In this document: positions 10,971 through 21,325 of the stretch, in pieces
Layout: each line of letters begins with the position of its first letter
Numbering within the stretch: the stretch's first letter is position 1
Assembly (NCBI GenBank): GCA_016584305.1
Contig: JACEEZ010022542.1
Coordinates: forward strand, 37,870-101,869
DNA length: 64,000 nt
Direction of reading: 5' to 3'
DNA from: Chionoecetes opilio
Lineage: Eukaryota > Arthropoda > Malacostraca > Decapoda > Majidae
Notes under the pieces: model-generated
What the model was told of the DNA's origin: nothing
Seen by the model: only the letters and a program-made list of their open reading frames with translations
Database searches by the model: none
Made by a program: the position numbers and the translations under genes

Positions 10971-11117
10971 TAACCTCTCCCATGTTATCACAGTCCACGT
11001 GTTCGCAAGTAAGATACATCAAAGTCATGCATCGTACAGAAGTATTCCTGACGTATTTTTGTGTTACTTGACATGTGTATCCAGCCAGACGGTTCCTCAT
11101 GTCTTGTACCCCTGGGA

Positions 11118-11162
11118 CATGGCACATATTTGTAGGCCCTATAAAACACAACTAGGTAAATA
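11118..11162 (+). mobile_element. LINE-B tail fragment
   Basis: Contains CCCTATAAAACACAACTAGG followed by TAAATAC, the same 3' tail as LINE-B copies at 20101-20404 and 60610-61035. Confidence 0.55.
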
Positions 11163-11432
11163 CATGATGTACAGCACTCCTCCAATCACCTCTGTGGCGC
11201 CTCACACTAAGCATAACTTTTCTGCCGTGAAATTCAGAAATGAAGATCAACCGCACAATCTCCCTCAGGAATGTGCTTCTATACTGTTGTTTTAACATAG
11301 AGGGTGAATGCAGCAACAGACTGACGGTGCTGCCTGTGCTGATGCTGCTGCTGCTGATTATTTTAGACATGACCCTTGCTGCTCAGTGCACAGTGCGACT
11401 TGCCTCACAGCACACAGCAAGGCACGGTAAAT

Positions 11433-11608
11433 TTCCAGATGAACACCGAACTTCCTTTGGTGGACGAAACTAGATTTTTTCTGGTATGTTTTGATGTGTT
11501 GTGAATGAATCTGCTAACCGTTTGTCTCAAATCACTTTTTTTTTTTTTTTTTTTTTTTTAGTGATTTGCAATAAAAAGGACAAACACAAAAATTGAACCT
11601 TTGCCAAA

Positions 11609-11666
<58 letters not shown>

Positions 11667-11762
11667 CGACAGAAACGGTTAGCAGATTCATTCAAAACAC
11701 ATCAAAACTTACCAGAAAAAAATAGTTTCGTCCGCCAAAGTAAATTCGGTGTTCATCTGGAA
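11433..11762. mobile_element. Foldback MITE, family M2, copy 1
   Basis: TTCCAGATGAACACCGAA at the left is mirrored by TTCGGTGTTCATCTGGAA at the right. Internal arms GCTAACCGTTT / AAACGGTTAGC also pair. The centre holds poly-T and about 50 bp of poly-A. Copy 2 is at 52659-52934. Confidence 0.8.
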
Positions 11763-11943
11763 TACTAGCGAAGGCACTTCCTGCAGCCTCCAGGACCGGT
11801 GTGTGGGGAATGTTCCTTTAATCCAGCATGTCATCCCTACTCTTCTTTTTGTCCGGGAATGGACCACGCGAAGACAGCCCACAGGCAGCAAGGGAGATTC
11901 ACGGAGATTTAGACTGATGCGAGTTGGCAATTATATTAATACA

Positions 11944-12191
11944 AGAGAGAGAGAGAGAGAGAGAACTGTATGTTTGAGAGAGAGTGAGAGAGAGAGAAAA
12001 AACTATTTGAAAGAGAGAGAGAAATAACTATGTTTGAGAGAGAGAGAGAGAACTGTATGTTTAAGAGAGAGAGTGAGAGAGAGAAAAAAAACTATATTTG
12101 AGAGAGAGAGAAATAACTATATGTTTGAGAGAGAGAGAGAGAGATAACTGTATGTTTGAGAGAGAGAGAGAGAGAGAGAGATAACTGTATG

Positions 12192-12232
<41 letters not shown>
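11944..12232 (+). repeat. (GA)n microsatellite array
   Basis: Blocks of GAGAGA separated by ACTGTATGTTTGA-type spacers, 6-8 blocks. It ends 65 bp before exon 3. Confidence 0.95.
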
Positions 12233-12234
<2 letters not shown>

Positions 12235-12296
12235 ACTATCTATGTGTGTGCTTTTTTGAGTTCATGATGCAAGGAGAGACTGCCCCGTGTCCTCAG

Positions 12297-12463
12297 GTCC
12301 CAGTGGAGTGCGAGGTCCCGTGGGAGAGCCTGGTGATGGTGGTCCCAGCTCTTCCGGCATCAAGGGAGACCAGGGGGAGTTTGGTCTGCCCGGTCTGAGG
12401 GGTTTCCGCGGCTCTTCGGGACCCAGGGGACCACAAGGAGAACTAGGCAACGACGGTCTCAAG
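12297..12463 (+). CDS. Collagen IV exon with a 2-residue helix interruption
   Basis: 167 nt, phase 1 in, phase 0 out (ends ...GLK). It reads GPS GVR GPV GEP GDG GPS-SS-GIK and then nine clean triplets. The extra SS is a short imperfection typical of type IV. The acceptor is cctcag|gt, preceded by a GA-microsatellite tract ending about 65 bp upstream. The donor is aag|gtgatg, and a LINE tail begins about 20 bp beyond it. Confidence 0.9.
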
Positions 12464-12486
12464 GTGATGTGTTGTCTTTGTTCTAT

Positions 12487-12815
12487 ATATAAAGGGATTT
12501 AATAAAGGCCATGTAGGAAAAGTTCTTACGGCTATTAACCAGGGTAGAACAAGAAGTAACGGATTCAAGCTGGAAAAGCGTAGATTTAAAAAAGAAATAG
12601 GGAAAAACTGGTTCACAAATAGGGTGGTAAATGATTGGAATGGACTCAGTAGACAGGTAGTTAGTGCGGAGTCATTAGGGAGCTTTAAAAGGAGGCTGGA
12701 TACATTCATGGATGGGGATGAAAGGTGGATGTAGGTAGTGTTAGGTAACAGGAATTACCTCGTGTAGGTCTCGCGGCCTCTTGTAGCTTCCTTATGTTCT
12801 TATGTTCTTATGTTA
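12487..12815 (+). mobile_element. LINE-A 3' end
   Basis: Same C-terminal coding tail and CTCGTGTAGGTCTCGCGGCC 3' UTR as the copy at 10117; the tail is TTCTTATG x3. Starts 23 bp after the exon 3 donor. The frame is broken near the start. Confidence 0.85.
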
Positions 12816-12829
12816 CAATGGTCTCCTCA

Positions 12830-13060
12830 TACACAGGCTAGGGAAGAAAACAGTGCATAGTGCAGTATGTCACAAAGCTGTTCAAGATCTGTATTATATC
12901 TGAACCATAAGTTTTCTCCTGTAAATCTTACTGTTCCTTGCACTTACAGATCAATATTGACAACCAAATATTTATTAACAGAATTTTTGTATGGAATGAT
13001 TGATGTGCCTGTGACATCCTGGCCACTGTGTATACCGTTAGTGTTTGTAGCTCATAAGAA
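12830..13060. other. No recognised feature
   Basis: AT-rich unique sequence between two LINE-A fragments. Confidence 0.4.
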
Positions 13061-13400
13061 AAAACATAAGAACATAAGGAAGCTACAAGAGGCCGCGAGA
13101 CCTACACGAGGTAGTTCCTGTTACTTAACACTACCTACATCCATCTTTCATCCCCATCCATGAATTTATCCAGCCTCCCTTTAAAGCTCCCTAATGACTC
13201 TGCACTAACTACCTGTCTACTGAGTCCATTCCAATCATTTATCACACTATTTGTGAACCAGTTTTTCCCTATTTCATTTTTAAATCTACGCTTTTCCAGC
13301 TTGAATCCGTTACTTCTTGTTCTACCCTGGTTACTAGCCGTGAGAACTTTTCCTACATCTCCTTTATTGTATCCCTTTATCCACTTAAAAACTTCCATCA
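13061..13400 (-). mobile_element. LINE-A 3' end, inverted
   Basis: Reverse-complement copy of LINE-A; the minus strand reads FKWIKGYNKGDVGKVL and on to SFKGRLDKFMDGDERWM. With the copy at 12487-12815 it forms an inverted pair. The 90 bp beyond (13405-13492) recur on the + strand at 16645-16737. Confidence 0.85.
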
Positions 13401-13495
13401 GCTCATCGTCCTTCCATATGGATGCCAGACTGTCTTCATCATGCCTTCTGTAGGTAATTATGGTTTGCTTGTTGTAGAAAAGAGCATTCCATATA

Positions 13496-13958
13496 CAAGT
13501 TGAAGTTCCCAAACTCGGCAACCTCGGGACCAGCGCCGAGCCGAGTAATGGAATTTTCCGACTTTTAGAACGTAGATATATTAAGGGGAAAAAAAGCCAT
13601 CCAACTTCTTCAAAAGGTAAATTTTCTCAGAAATAGTTAACACATTGTTCTTCCTTTTCTTTTCACTTCCACCAGTAGGTGTTCCTGGACGTTTGGGAGC
13701 CATAATACCAATAACAGACCTGTAGAAGTACACAAAATAACAGTGTACACAACTCTACAGTCACAACACCACTGAACAATAACAACAAACAAATCGGCGA
13801 AAGAAACCAAGCGGCCTAGTGTGGTGGCACCTAGCGGCCGACCCGGCAACTACGCGCCGGGTTTTGGGTGTTCTGCCGTGTTTGGGAAAATCCGGAACCA
13901 TAGCCGAGTTTTGGGTGTTGCCGAGTCTTGGGATGCCGAGTTTGGGAACTTCAACCTG
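13496..13958. mobile_element. pogo-like MITE, family P3, copy 1
   Basis: TIR CA(A/G)GTTGAAGTTCCCAAAC at both ends with TA outside. Interior words AACTCGGCA and CCGAGTTTTGGG. Copy 2, inverted, is at 17673-18113. Confidence 0.8.
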
Positions 13959-14176
13959 TACAAGTAAACCTTCATTAATCTAGCAATCTGGGATGCAATT
14001 CCATCACAAATTCAGACAGAATTTCTGGGAGTAAAATTTCAAAATTCCTGTGTTTGTGTCACTGTTTTTGAGACCTTTGGCCACTGTTTTGGCGGCGCTG
14101 TGGCCAGAAACTTGTCACCACATGGAAGACATTCTTGCAAATTGTTTATTCCATGCATTCACCATCAGACAGTTCT

Positions 14177-14479
14177 TGCAGCTAGTAACCAGGGTAGAAC
14201 AAGAAGTAATGGATTCAAGCTGGAAAAGCGTAGATTTAAAAAAGGAAATTGGGAGAAACTGGTTCACAAATAGGCTGGTGAATGATTGGAATGGACTCAG
14301 TCGTCAGGTGGTCAATGCGGAGTCTATAGGGGTCTTTAAAAGGAGTCTGGATAAATTCATGGATGGGGAAGAGAGGTAGATGTAGGTAGTGTTAAGTAAC
14401 GGGAACTACCTCGTGTAGGTCTCACGGCCTCTTGTAGCTTCCTTATGTTCTTAGGTTCTTAGGTTCTTAGGTTCTTATG
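14177..14479 (+). mobile_element. LINE-A 3' end
   Basis: Begins at GCTAGTAACCAGGGTAGAAC and ends in repeated TTAGGTTCTTAGG. Diverged copy. Confidence 0.85.
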
Positions 14480-14937
14480 ACAGTCGAGCATGCTACTACA
14501 AATGCTCCTTACAAGTTCTTTTTCCAATACGGGTTTTGTTAAGAGGGTTGAGACCTGAACAAACATAAGGGCTAGAGTGCCTGTGGCAGACTACTGGGTG
14601 TGAGGTGTGTTGATAGGTGTGGATGTCTCGGCACGGGTCAGCTCACCGTCGGCGTCTTTGTTGAGGTTGCCTTTTGCAGCTGTCTGCTTATTCTTGCCTT
14701 TAGCAATGAATATATTGTATCAGCAGTTAGTTTGCAAGGTACACTCGACCCTCGTTTTAATGGACTAAATGGGGAATTGAAGTGTCCGTTGCTTGGTATT
14801 CATGGGCTGGACGCCATTATTTTGCTCACGGAACGCTGTCTGTTACGTACATGTATAGATAATGAAATTTTAAAATATGATTATGAATAAGCATTTATGG
14901 GTATTAAGAAACATGCTGATATGTATAACTGCTCACC
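14480..14937. other. No recognised feature
   Basis: Unique sequence. A 96-codon frame (14600-14890) is not recognised. Confidence 0.4.
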
Positions 14938-15962
14938 ACCGGGTCACCAGGGCAGTGTGAGGCCCGGAGGGAGTGACGTATTGGCTTAGTGAGCCTCGCC
15001 GGGGCACCAGGGCAGCGTGAGGCCCGGAGGGAGTGACGTATTGGCTTAGTGAGCCTCGCCGGGGCACCAGGGCAGCGTGAGGCCCGGAGGGAGTGACGTA
15101 TTGGCTTAGTGAGCCTCGCCGGGGCACCAGGGCAGCGTGAGGCCCGGAGGGAGTGACGTATTGGCTTAGTGAGCCTCGCCGGGGCACCAGGGCAGCGTGA
15201 GGCCCGGAGGGAGTGACGTATTGGCTTAGTGAGCCTCGCCGGGGCACCAGGGCAGCGTGAGGCCCGGAAGGAGTGACGTATTGGCTTAGTGAGCCTCGCC
15301 GGGGCACCAGGGCAGCGTGAGGCCCGGAGGGAGTGACGTATTGGCTTAGTGAGCCTCGCCGGGGCACCAGGGCAGCGTGAGGCCCGGAGGGAGTGACGTA
15401 TTGGCTTAGTGAGCCTCGCCGGGGCACCAGGGCAGCGTGAGGCCCGGAGGGAGTGACGTATTGGCTTAGTGAGCCTCGCCGGGGCACCAGGGCAGTGTGA
15501 GGCCCGGAGGGAGTGACGTATTGGCTTAGGGAGCCTCGCCGGGGCACCAGGGCAGCGTGAGGCCCGGAGGGAGTGGCGTATTGGCTTAGTGAGCCTCGCC
15601 GGGGCACCAGGGCAGCGTGAGGCCCGGAGGCAGTGACGTATTGGCTTAGGGAGCCTCGCCGGGGCACCAGGGCAGCGTGAGGCCCGGAGGCAGTGACGTA
15701 TTGGCTTAGTGAGCCTCGCCGGGGCACCAGGGCAGCGTGAGGCCCGGAGGGAGTGGCGTATTGGCTTAGTGAGCCTCGCCGGGGCACCAGGGCAGCGTGA
15801 GGCCCGGAGGCAGTGACGTATTGGCTTAGGGAGCCTCGCCGGGGCACCAGGGCAGCGTGAGGCCCGGAGGCAGTGACGTATTGGCTTAGTGAGCCTCGCC
15901 GGGGCACCAGGGCAGCGTGAGGCCCGGAGGGAGTGGCGTATTGGCTTAGTGAGCCTCGCCGG
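14938..15962. repeat. 60-bp minisatellite, 17 copies
   Basis: Strictly 60-bp register. The unit starts CCGGGGCACCAGGGCAGCGT and ends GGCTTAGTGAGCCTCG; variants are GGAGTGACG, GGAGTGGCG and GCAGTGACG. G+C-rich. Because 60 is a multiple of 3, minus-strand frames stay open for up to 397 codons; these are artefacts. Confidence 0.98.
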
Positions 15963-16129
15963 GGACGCCTCGACGCTGCTGCTCCCCAGCGCCGCCAAAA
16001 CAGTGGCCAAAGGTCTCAAAAACAGTGACTTAAACACAGGAATTTCTTTATTTTTCTCCCAGAAATTCTGTCTGAACTTGTGATGGAATTGCATCAAAGA
16101 TTGCTAGATAAAAAAGAAGACAGTAAGAG

Positions 16130-16279
16130 AATAAAATAAAAAAGAGGGGTGAGCCAATTTAGTTCAGGAGGTGTCTTGTTACTCTTCTTTTGAAAAGATT
16201 TAAGTCACAGGAAAGTGGAAAAATAGAAACAGGAAGAGAGTTCCAGAGTTTACCAGTGAAAGGGATGAAAGAGTAAATA
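16130..16279 (-). mobile_element. LINE-D (jockey-like) 3' end, inverted
   Basis: The minus strand reads FTGKLWNSLPVSIFPLSCDL, then NLFKRRVTRHLLN and a stop: the usual C-terminal motif of jockey-type LINEs. Interrupted by a SINE at 16280. Related tails are at 43062-43265 and 54462-54705. Confidence 0.65.
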
Positions 16280-16642
16280 GGGGAGGCGGTAGCGGAGTGG
16301 TTAGCGTCTCCGACTGGCGTTCTCGGTGACCCGAGTTCGATCCCCGAAGAAACCCAAAACCTTTCTGCACCGTCGAGTGGCCTAAGAACACCCACATGCC
16401 CTGCCCATCAACTCTACCTTCGATTGTGAGTGCATCGGAGGACACAGGGGGGCGGCATGAGCCTCTAATCACAGGCGTCACTATAAGAATCCTGCCTGCG
16501 CCACTACGGGCAAGGACCAACCATCATCACAGTCCTCAAGTGAACCTCCAGAGCCTACCATCCGAGCCCTGGGTCACCACTGCCTACAGGCGCTATAGGC
16601 ACAAATGTAAAAAAAAAATAATAATAAATAAATAAATAAAAA
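16280..16642 (+). mobile_element. tRNA-derived SINE, family 1
   Basis: tRNA-like head GGGGAGGCGGTAGCGGAGTG ... GAGTTCGATCCCC (A- and B-box words), body with TTTCTGCACCGTCGAGTGGC and GGGGGGCGGCATGAGCCTCT, and a poly-A/TAA tail. Other copies are at 17143, 35818, 45818 and 53696/54343. Confidence 0.85.
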
Positions 16643-16644
16643 AT

Positions 16645-16737
16645 ATGGAATGCTCTTTTCTACAACCAGCAAAACATAATTAATTACATAAGGCATGATG
16701 AAGACAAAGCCTGGCATCCATATGGAAGGAGGATGAG
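16645..16737 (+). repeat. 90-bp dispersed repeat
   Basis: TATGGAATGCTCTTTTCTAC through CATCCATATGGAAGGA recurs inverted at 13405-13492. Probably part of a LINE. Confidence 0.6.
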
Positions 16738-16862
16738 GCACAAACACTATTGGTATGCACAGTAGACTCCCCATTTAGTCCGTGAAATCCAGGTTCCAGT
16801 GTATAGACCTATGTATTTTTTTTTCCTCCTTATTTTGAAGGAGTCTTGTCATGGGAGAGGTA

Positions 16863-16957
16863 CACTAAAACCCTTATAACTCGGCATGATAGGGGCTCTG
16901 GCCCTTGCCCAGTTATTCAATATGCCCAATTATGCAAATGCCCTCGGATATGGGTAA

Positions 16958-17022
<65 letters not shown>

Positions 17023-17615
17023 CAGTACGTACTGCATAAGCATAAAAACAACACTTTCCAGTGAACGACTTTCTGTATACATGTTCACACAAGAGGTCAT
17101 GAGGGCATGATATGCCGAGTGAAAACCAAGAGATGCAGCTTAGGGGAGGCGGTAGCAGAGTGGTTAGCGTCACCGGGTGGCGTTCTCGAAGACCCGAGTT
17201 CGAACCCGAGTGAAACCCATAAATCCACTTGAAATCTTTCTGCACCGTCGAGTGGCCTAAGAACACCACATGCCCTGTCCATTAACTCTACCATCGACTG
17301 CGAGTGCATCGGAGGACACAGGGGGGCGGCATGAGCCTCTAATTACAGGCGTCACTATAACAATCCTGCCTGCACCACCACAGGCGAGGGCCAACCATCA
17401 CAGCCCTCAAGTGAGCCTCCAGGGCCTGCCATCTGAGCCCTGGAGGTCACTGCCTACAGGTGATATAGGCATAGATGTAAAAAAAAAAATAATAATAATA
17501 ATTTACTCGGCAACATGCAGAGGTACATCATTTTAATTTTTTGCCAACTGTCTTTGCTTTGCCGAGTTATATCAAATTCCGAGTTATACAGTGCCGAGCT
17601 ATAAGGGTTTTAGTG
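16863..17615. mobile_element. pogo/Tigger-like element with captured SINE, copy 1
   Basis: TIR CACTAAAACCCTTATAACTC / GAGCTATAAGGGTTTTAGTG, TA outside. Contains a (TA)n tract (16969-17015) and a family-1 SINE at 17143-17503. The SINE sits at the same site in the sister copy 44786-46258. Confidence 0.8.
17143..17503 (+). mobile_element. tRNA-derived SINE, family 1 (nested)
   Basis: Head GGGGAGGCGGTAGCAGAGTG ... GAGTTCGAACCC, with a poly-A/TAA tail. Preceded by GAGATGCAGCTTA, the same junction as in 45818. Confidence 0.85.
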
Positions 17616-17672
17616 TAATCACTAAAGGTAGATGAGTTATTGTCGGGTACTATGCAGTGTGGTGGATAAGTA

Positions 17673-18113
17673 CAGGTTGAAGTTCCCAAACTCGGCATCC
17701 CAAGACTCGGCAACACCCAAAACTCGGCTATGGTTGCAGATTTTCCAAAACCCGGCAGAACACCCAAAACCCTGGGCGTAGTTGCCGGGTCGGCCGCTGG
17801 GTGCCACCACACTAGGCCGCTTGGTTTCTCCCGCCGATTTGTTTGTTGTTATTGTTCAGTGGTGTTGTGACTGTAGAGTTGTGTACACTGTTATTTTGTG
17901 TACTTCTACAGGTCTGTTATTGGTATTATGGCTCCAAAACGTCCAGGAACAGTATTACCGTATTAGAATCCAAATAATTTTTTCCTGTGATTTTTTTCAT
18001 GTGATTTTCATACTTTTTTTCCCCTTAATATATCTACGTTCTAAAAGTCGGAAAATTCCATTACTCGGCTCGGCGCTGGTCCCGAGGTTGCCGAGTTTGG
18101 GAACTTCAACCTG
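17673..18113. mobile_element. pogo-like MITE, family P3, copy 2
   Basis: CAGGTTGAAGTTCCCAAACT at the left and its inverse at the right, TA outside. Inverted relative to 13496-13958. Confidence 0.8.
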
Positions 18114-18142
18114 TACTACATGTAATATTTACAATATCATTT

Positions 18143-18216
18143 TCACAGGAACTATCTCGTGTAGGTCTCACGGCCTCTTGTAGCTTCCTTATTTTCTTAT
18201 GTTCTTATGTTCTTAT
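18143..18216 (+). mobile_element. LINE-A tail only
   Basis: CAGGAACTATCTCGTGTAGG, TCTCACGGCCTCTTGTAGC and TTCTTATG repeats, ending 36 bp before the exon 4 acceptor. Confidence 0.7.
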
Positions 18217-18252
18217 ATTTTCAATGTAGCTTTAATATCATGGTTTCTGCAG

Positions 18253-18374
18253 GGTATTATCGGTGAGAGGGGAAGTAAGGGTATGGGTGGCAACCGTGGC
18301 GACCAAAACACAATCCAAAGTGACCCGGGCATCCCAGGCGACAAGGGCGACCCTGCTATCTTCCCATCCAGCGG
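18253..18374 (+). CDS. Collagen IV exon rich in interruptions, with RGD
   Basis: 122 nt, phase 0 in, phase 2 out. It encodes five triplets and then two interruptions, GDQNTIQSDPG and a longer one that starts GDPAIFPSS and continues into the next exon. NRGDQN puts an RGD tripeptide exactly at the start of an interruption. The acceptor is tctgcag|gg and the donor is gg|gtgagt. The phase-2 end is matched by the single leading base of the next exon, which restores a Gly codon. Confidence 0.85.
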
Positions 18375-18398
18375 GTGAGTGTTGCCCTGCTGAAGACC

Positions 18399-18611
18399 TT
18401 AACCCCTTGAGGCCCAGAACGTAATTTTCATTGTAATTTAGGTACCATTAGTCAATTTTTATTGACTATAAGCAATATTTATTAGCTATAACCTGTTTAG
18501 TATCCGTGTCCACTAACTAATTTGGTATATTTAGTTACTTTTTGTAATTTTATGGCTCCACAACAGACAATTTTATATAGCCAAGGAAAGATCTGGGCGT
18601 GAAGGGATTAA
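18399..18611 (+). mobile_element. piggyBac-like MITE, copy 1
   Basis: TTAA|CCCCTTGAGGCCCAGAACG ... GGGCGTGAAGGGATTAA. The TTAA flank and CCC..GGG ends fit piggyBac; the interior of about 205 bp is non-coding. Confidence 0.75.
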
Positions 18612-18762
18612 GGGTATAAGATCTTCACTAATCTTTGTTTGAGATTTATTTTGTGTGGCAGGCAAATAATTAGTAGTTGATGAACGCAGGACAATCTTGT
18701 CATGCACCCTTATTACCAGTGTTCCCTATGTGTTGGTTTGCCTCAATGATGGTTCCTTCTTA

Positions 18763-19113
18763 AGTGGATAAAGAGATTTAATAAAGGAGATGTAGGAAAA
18801 GTTCTTACGGCTATTAACCAGGGTAGAACAAGAAGTAACGGATTCAAGCTGGAAAAGCGTAGATTTAAAAATGAAATAGGGAAAAACTGGTTCACAAATA
18901 GGGTGGTAAATGATTGGAATGGACTCAGTCATCAGTTAGTTAGTGCGGAGTCATTAGGGAGCTTTAAAAGGAGTCTGGATAAATTCATGGATGGGGATGC
19001 AAGGTGGATGTAGGTAGTGTTAAGTAACAGGAACTACCTCGTGTAGGTCTCATGGCCTCTTGTAGCTTCCTTATGTTCTTATGTTCTTATGCTCTTATGT
19101 TCTTATGTTCTTA
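18763..19113 (+). mobile_element. LINE-A 3' end
   Basis: From AGTGGATAAAGAGATTTAAT to the TTCTTATG repeats. The next element, a Helitron, starts immediately after its tail. Confidence 0.85.
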
Positions 19114-19689
19114 CTAGCCGCAAAGCCGCCCTCCGGGTGGACTTTTTGGCTAGCTCCTGCGGAGGGCTATTGGTGGGCCTTTGGCCCACCACCTGTGTTT
19201 GGTGGGCCTGCCCACCAAACACAGACTCTCCAGATAGCCCCTTCTAGCTTTCCTGAAATCATGGATGTAGAAATGTATGTATTAACGCCAACCTATTCAC
19301 ATCACCCCCAACCCATTCACTCACCCATTACCCATCACCCCCCACCCATTCACTCACCCATTACCCACCACCCCCCACCCATTATCCATCACCACACACC
19401 CATTCACTCACCCATTACCCATCACCCCCCATCTATCCCCTCACCCATCACCCCCCACCCATTCACACACCCATCACCCCACACCCATTACCCATCACCC
19501 TACATCAAGGTTTCCTCAATTCTCGCAACCCACTTTTTTTTCACAATTCTCGCTAATAGGCTGCTAAAAAAAAGAAGAAAAAAGTGATCGTATCATCTCA
19601 TAAATAGGCTTAAAACCTTCCCCTGCTCGAGCCGGTTCCAAAAATGTGCCATATGAGGGGATTCTGCCAAAGGGGGCGGCACCTGGAGC

Positions 19690-19735
<46 letters not shown>

Positions 19736-19754
19736 TCGCTTATATAATTATAGA
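19114..19754 (-). mobile_element. Non-autonomous Helitron, copy 1
   Basis: On the minus strand it starts A|TCTATAATTATATAAGC and ends GCGGCTAG|T, with a GC hairpin (CCGCC..GGCGG-type) just before CTAG. There are no TIRs and no target duplication. The interior has an internal TGATGGGTAATGGGTG minisatellite (19300-19510) and an (AC)n (19690-19732). The 5' end lies 17 bp from exon 5. Confidence 0.8.
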
Positions 19755-19771
19755 TTTTCTTTTCCACCCAG

Positions 19772-20021
19772 CACACCAGTCACCATTCAAGCCTTGGGAG
19801 AAAGGGGTCAAAAAGGCAATGCGAGCAAGGATGGCAGGTCTGGTGACAAAGGCTCAAAGGGTGACAGAGGTGATGCCGGGGAGAAAGGCTACAAGGGCAA
19901 AGTGGGGCATGATGGCGAGAAGGGCAAACTGGGACGCCAGGGCAGAGTGGGCCCTCGAGGACCTAAGGGCTTCAAGGGCGCACCGGGCCTGGCTGGATTC
20001 ACAGGCTCTATAGGACTCAAG
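19772..20021 (+). CDS. Collagen IV exon, Lys-rich helix
   Basis: 250 nt; the first base completes the Gly codon and the exon ends in phase 0. It opens with the tail of a non-collagenous stretch (TPVTIQAL), then GER GQK, then a Gly-less step (GNASKDG, which also holds an N-A-S sequon), then 21 unbroken triplets ending GSIGLK. Many GxK triplets (GEK, GYK, GKV, GFK) suit hydroxylysine glycosylation or crosslinking. It contains DRGDAG. The acceptor is cacccag|c, and a Helitron terminus lies 17 bp upstream of the exon. The donor is aag|gtactg. Confidence 0.9.
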
Positions 20022-20043
20022 GTACTGTACCATGTTCACCATA

Positions 20044-20075
<32 letters not shown>

Positions 20076-20088
20076 ACATCCACACACA
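20044..20088 (+). repeat. poly-C / (CA)n tract
   Basis: About 15 C followed by CACACA repeats, 25 bp after the exon 5 donor. Confidence 0.9.
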
Positions 20089-20100
20089 GATAACAATTTT

Positions 20101-20404
20101 TAAGCTGATAACAAAGATGGAAGAAACAGACAATGAGAGACTACTGACTCGGAAACAAAGAGAAGGTCGCTACACAAGAGGACATACAAAACAACTAGGA
20201 AAAGGGAGATGCCTGAACAACATAAAGAAGTACAGCTGCCCTCATAGAAATGTAGAAGTTGGAATGGACTAAATGAGAAGGTGATATCGGCACATAATGT
20301 GCACCAATTGAAAGAAAGACTGGATAAATGTAGATACGGAGACGGGACCACACCAGTGTAGCTCAGGCCCTGTAAAACACAACTAGGTAAATACACACAC
20401 ACAC
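20101..20404 (+). mobile_element. LINE-B 3' end
   Basis: One frame reads GRYTRGHTKQLGKGRCLNNI; after a frameshift another reads SWNGLNEKVISAHNVHQLKE and on to a stop. The tail is CAACTAGGTAAATAC(AC)n. 5'-truncated and frameshifted. Confidence 0.7.
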
Positions 20405-20414
20405 AATAGACTGC

Positions 20415-20946
20415 TCAAGAGACTGTCATGGACAATTGAACACAGGTGGTGTGGAAGGTACTCTGCTGAAACGGGTAAAAGATTATTTGTGGGACAGTGA
20501 GATGAGAACAGTCATAAAGGATCAACCATCAGAGTGGTGCAGCGTCATAGGTGGAGGTCCTCAAGGGTCAGGGAGTTCCTCAAGGGTCAGGGAGGTCCTC
20601 AAGGGTCAGGGAGGTCCTCAAGGGTCAGGGAGGTCCTCAAGGGTCAGGGAGGTCCTCAAGGGTCAGAGTGCTGGCGCCAGTGATGTTCAGGGTCTATATA
20701 TATATGATAGGGTGAAAGGAATAGATAGCTATGTACGCTTGCTTATTCATGAATTATACCAAGTTGCCGAGAAAAATAAAAAAATGAGGAAGATTGTAAT
20801 CGGCAACCAACAGACCGTGATAAGACTGGAGTCAGGTGGGAAATTGAATTTATTCTTGGAAAACGTAAAGTGATGGAATTCGGTAAGAGTAGTACAAGGA
20901 GACAAACTGGGAATTACTGAACCTGGGAAAGACCTGGGAGTAACGG
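20415..20946 (+). mobile_element. LINE-B reverse transcriptase fragment with internal satellite
   Basis: Reads LLKRVKDYLWDSEMRTVIKD, then the RT PQGS-type motif (GGPQGSGS), then a six-copy 19-bp repeat of that motif, then VKGIDSYVRLLIHE, which corresponds to the region before the catalytic Asp pair. The catalytic box is not intact, so the copy is dead. Confidence 0.65.
20554..20667 (+). repeat. 19-bp minisatellite, 6 copies
   Basis: Unit GGTCCTCAAGGGTCAGGGA, beginning in the codons for Gly-Pro-Gln-Gly-Ser of the surrounding RT fragment. Confidence 0.95.
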
Positions 20947-20954
20947 TCACTATA

Positions 20955-21325
20955 GTCTATTGTTTTTATTAGGGTCAAAATGCAGTAAGGAAGCCACGCC
21001 CCCTGCCTCCCCTTCTATTCTATGGGGCAGCTGATTGGTGCATTCCTCGTATCATCACTACCAATCACAATATCTTCACTACTTAACAGCGGCGTGACCA
21101 CTGCACAGAGCAATCTTCACTACAGAGGGATTTTTGATTTGTCACCGTCTGTAGTGAAGATTGCTCTGTGCAGTGGTCACGCCGCTGTTAAGTAGTGAAG
21201 ATATTGTGATTGGTAGTGATGATACGAGGAATGTACCAATCAGCTGCCCCGTAGAATAGCAGGGGAGGCAGGGGGCGTGGTTTCCTTACTGCATTTTGAC
21301 CATAATAAAAATAATAGACTATAGC
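20955..21325. mobile_element. Large foldback MITE, family M3, copy 1
   Basis: Arms of about 170 bp, nearly perfect: ATAGTCTATTGTTTTTATTA..., GTCAAAATGCAGTAAGGAAG, CCACGCCCCCTGCC, CAATCTTCACTACAGA on the left are mirrored on the right around a spacer of about 25 bp. A diverged copy, split by a pogo MITE, is at 59996-60610. Confidence 0.85.

Larger units (their letters stand above)
13979..16110. repeat. Long inverted repeat enclosing LINE-A and a 60-bp satellite
   Basis: Arm 13979-14102 and arm 15984-16110 are inverted copies (TCTAGCAATC, GATGCAATTCCATCACAA, GACCTTTGGCCACTGTTTTG). They bracket a LINE-A fragment and the 60-bp array. Probably the two ends of a larger transposon. Confidence 0.75.

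Noticed and set aside
14904..16097. Minus-strand frames of 397 and 324 codons with a 20-residue period
   Set aside because: Encoded by the 60-bp minisatellite inside a transposon-like inverted repeat; no support beyond repeat openness.
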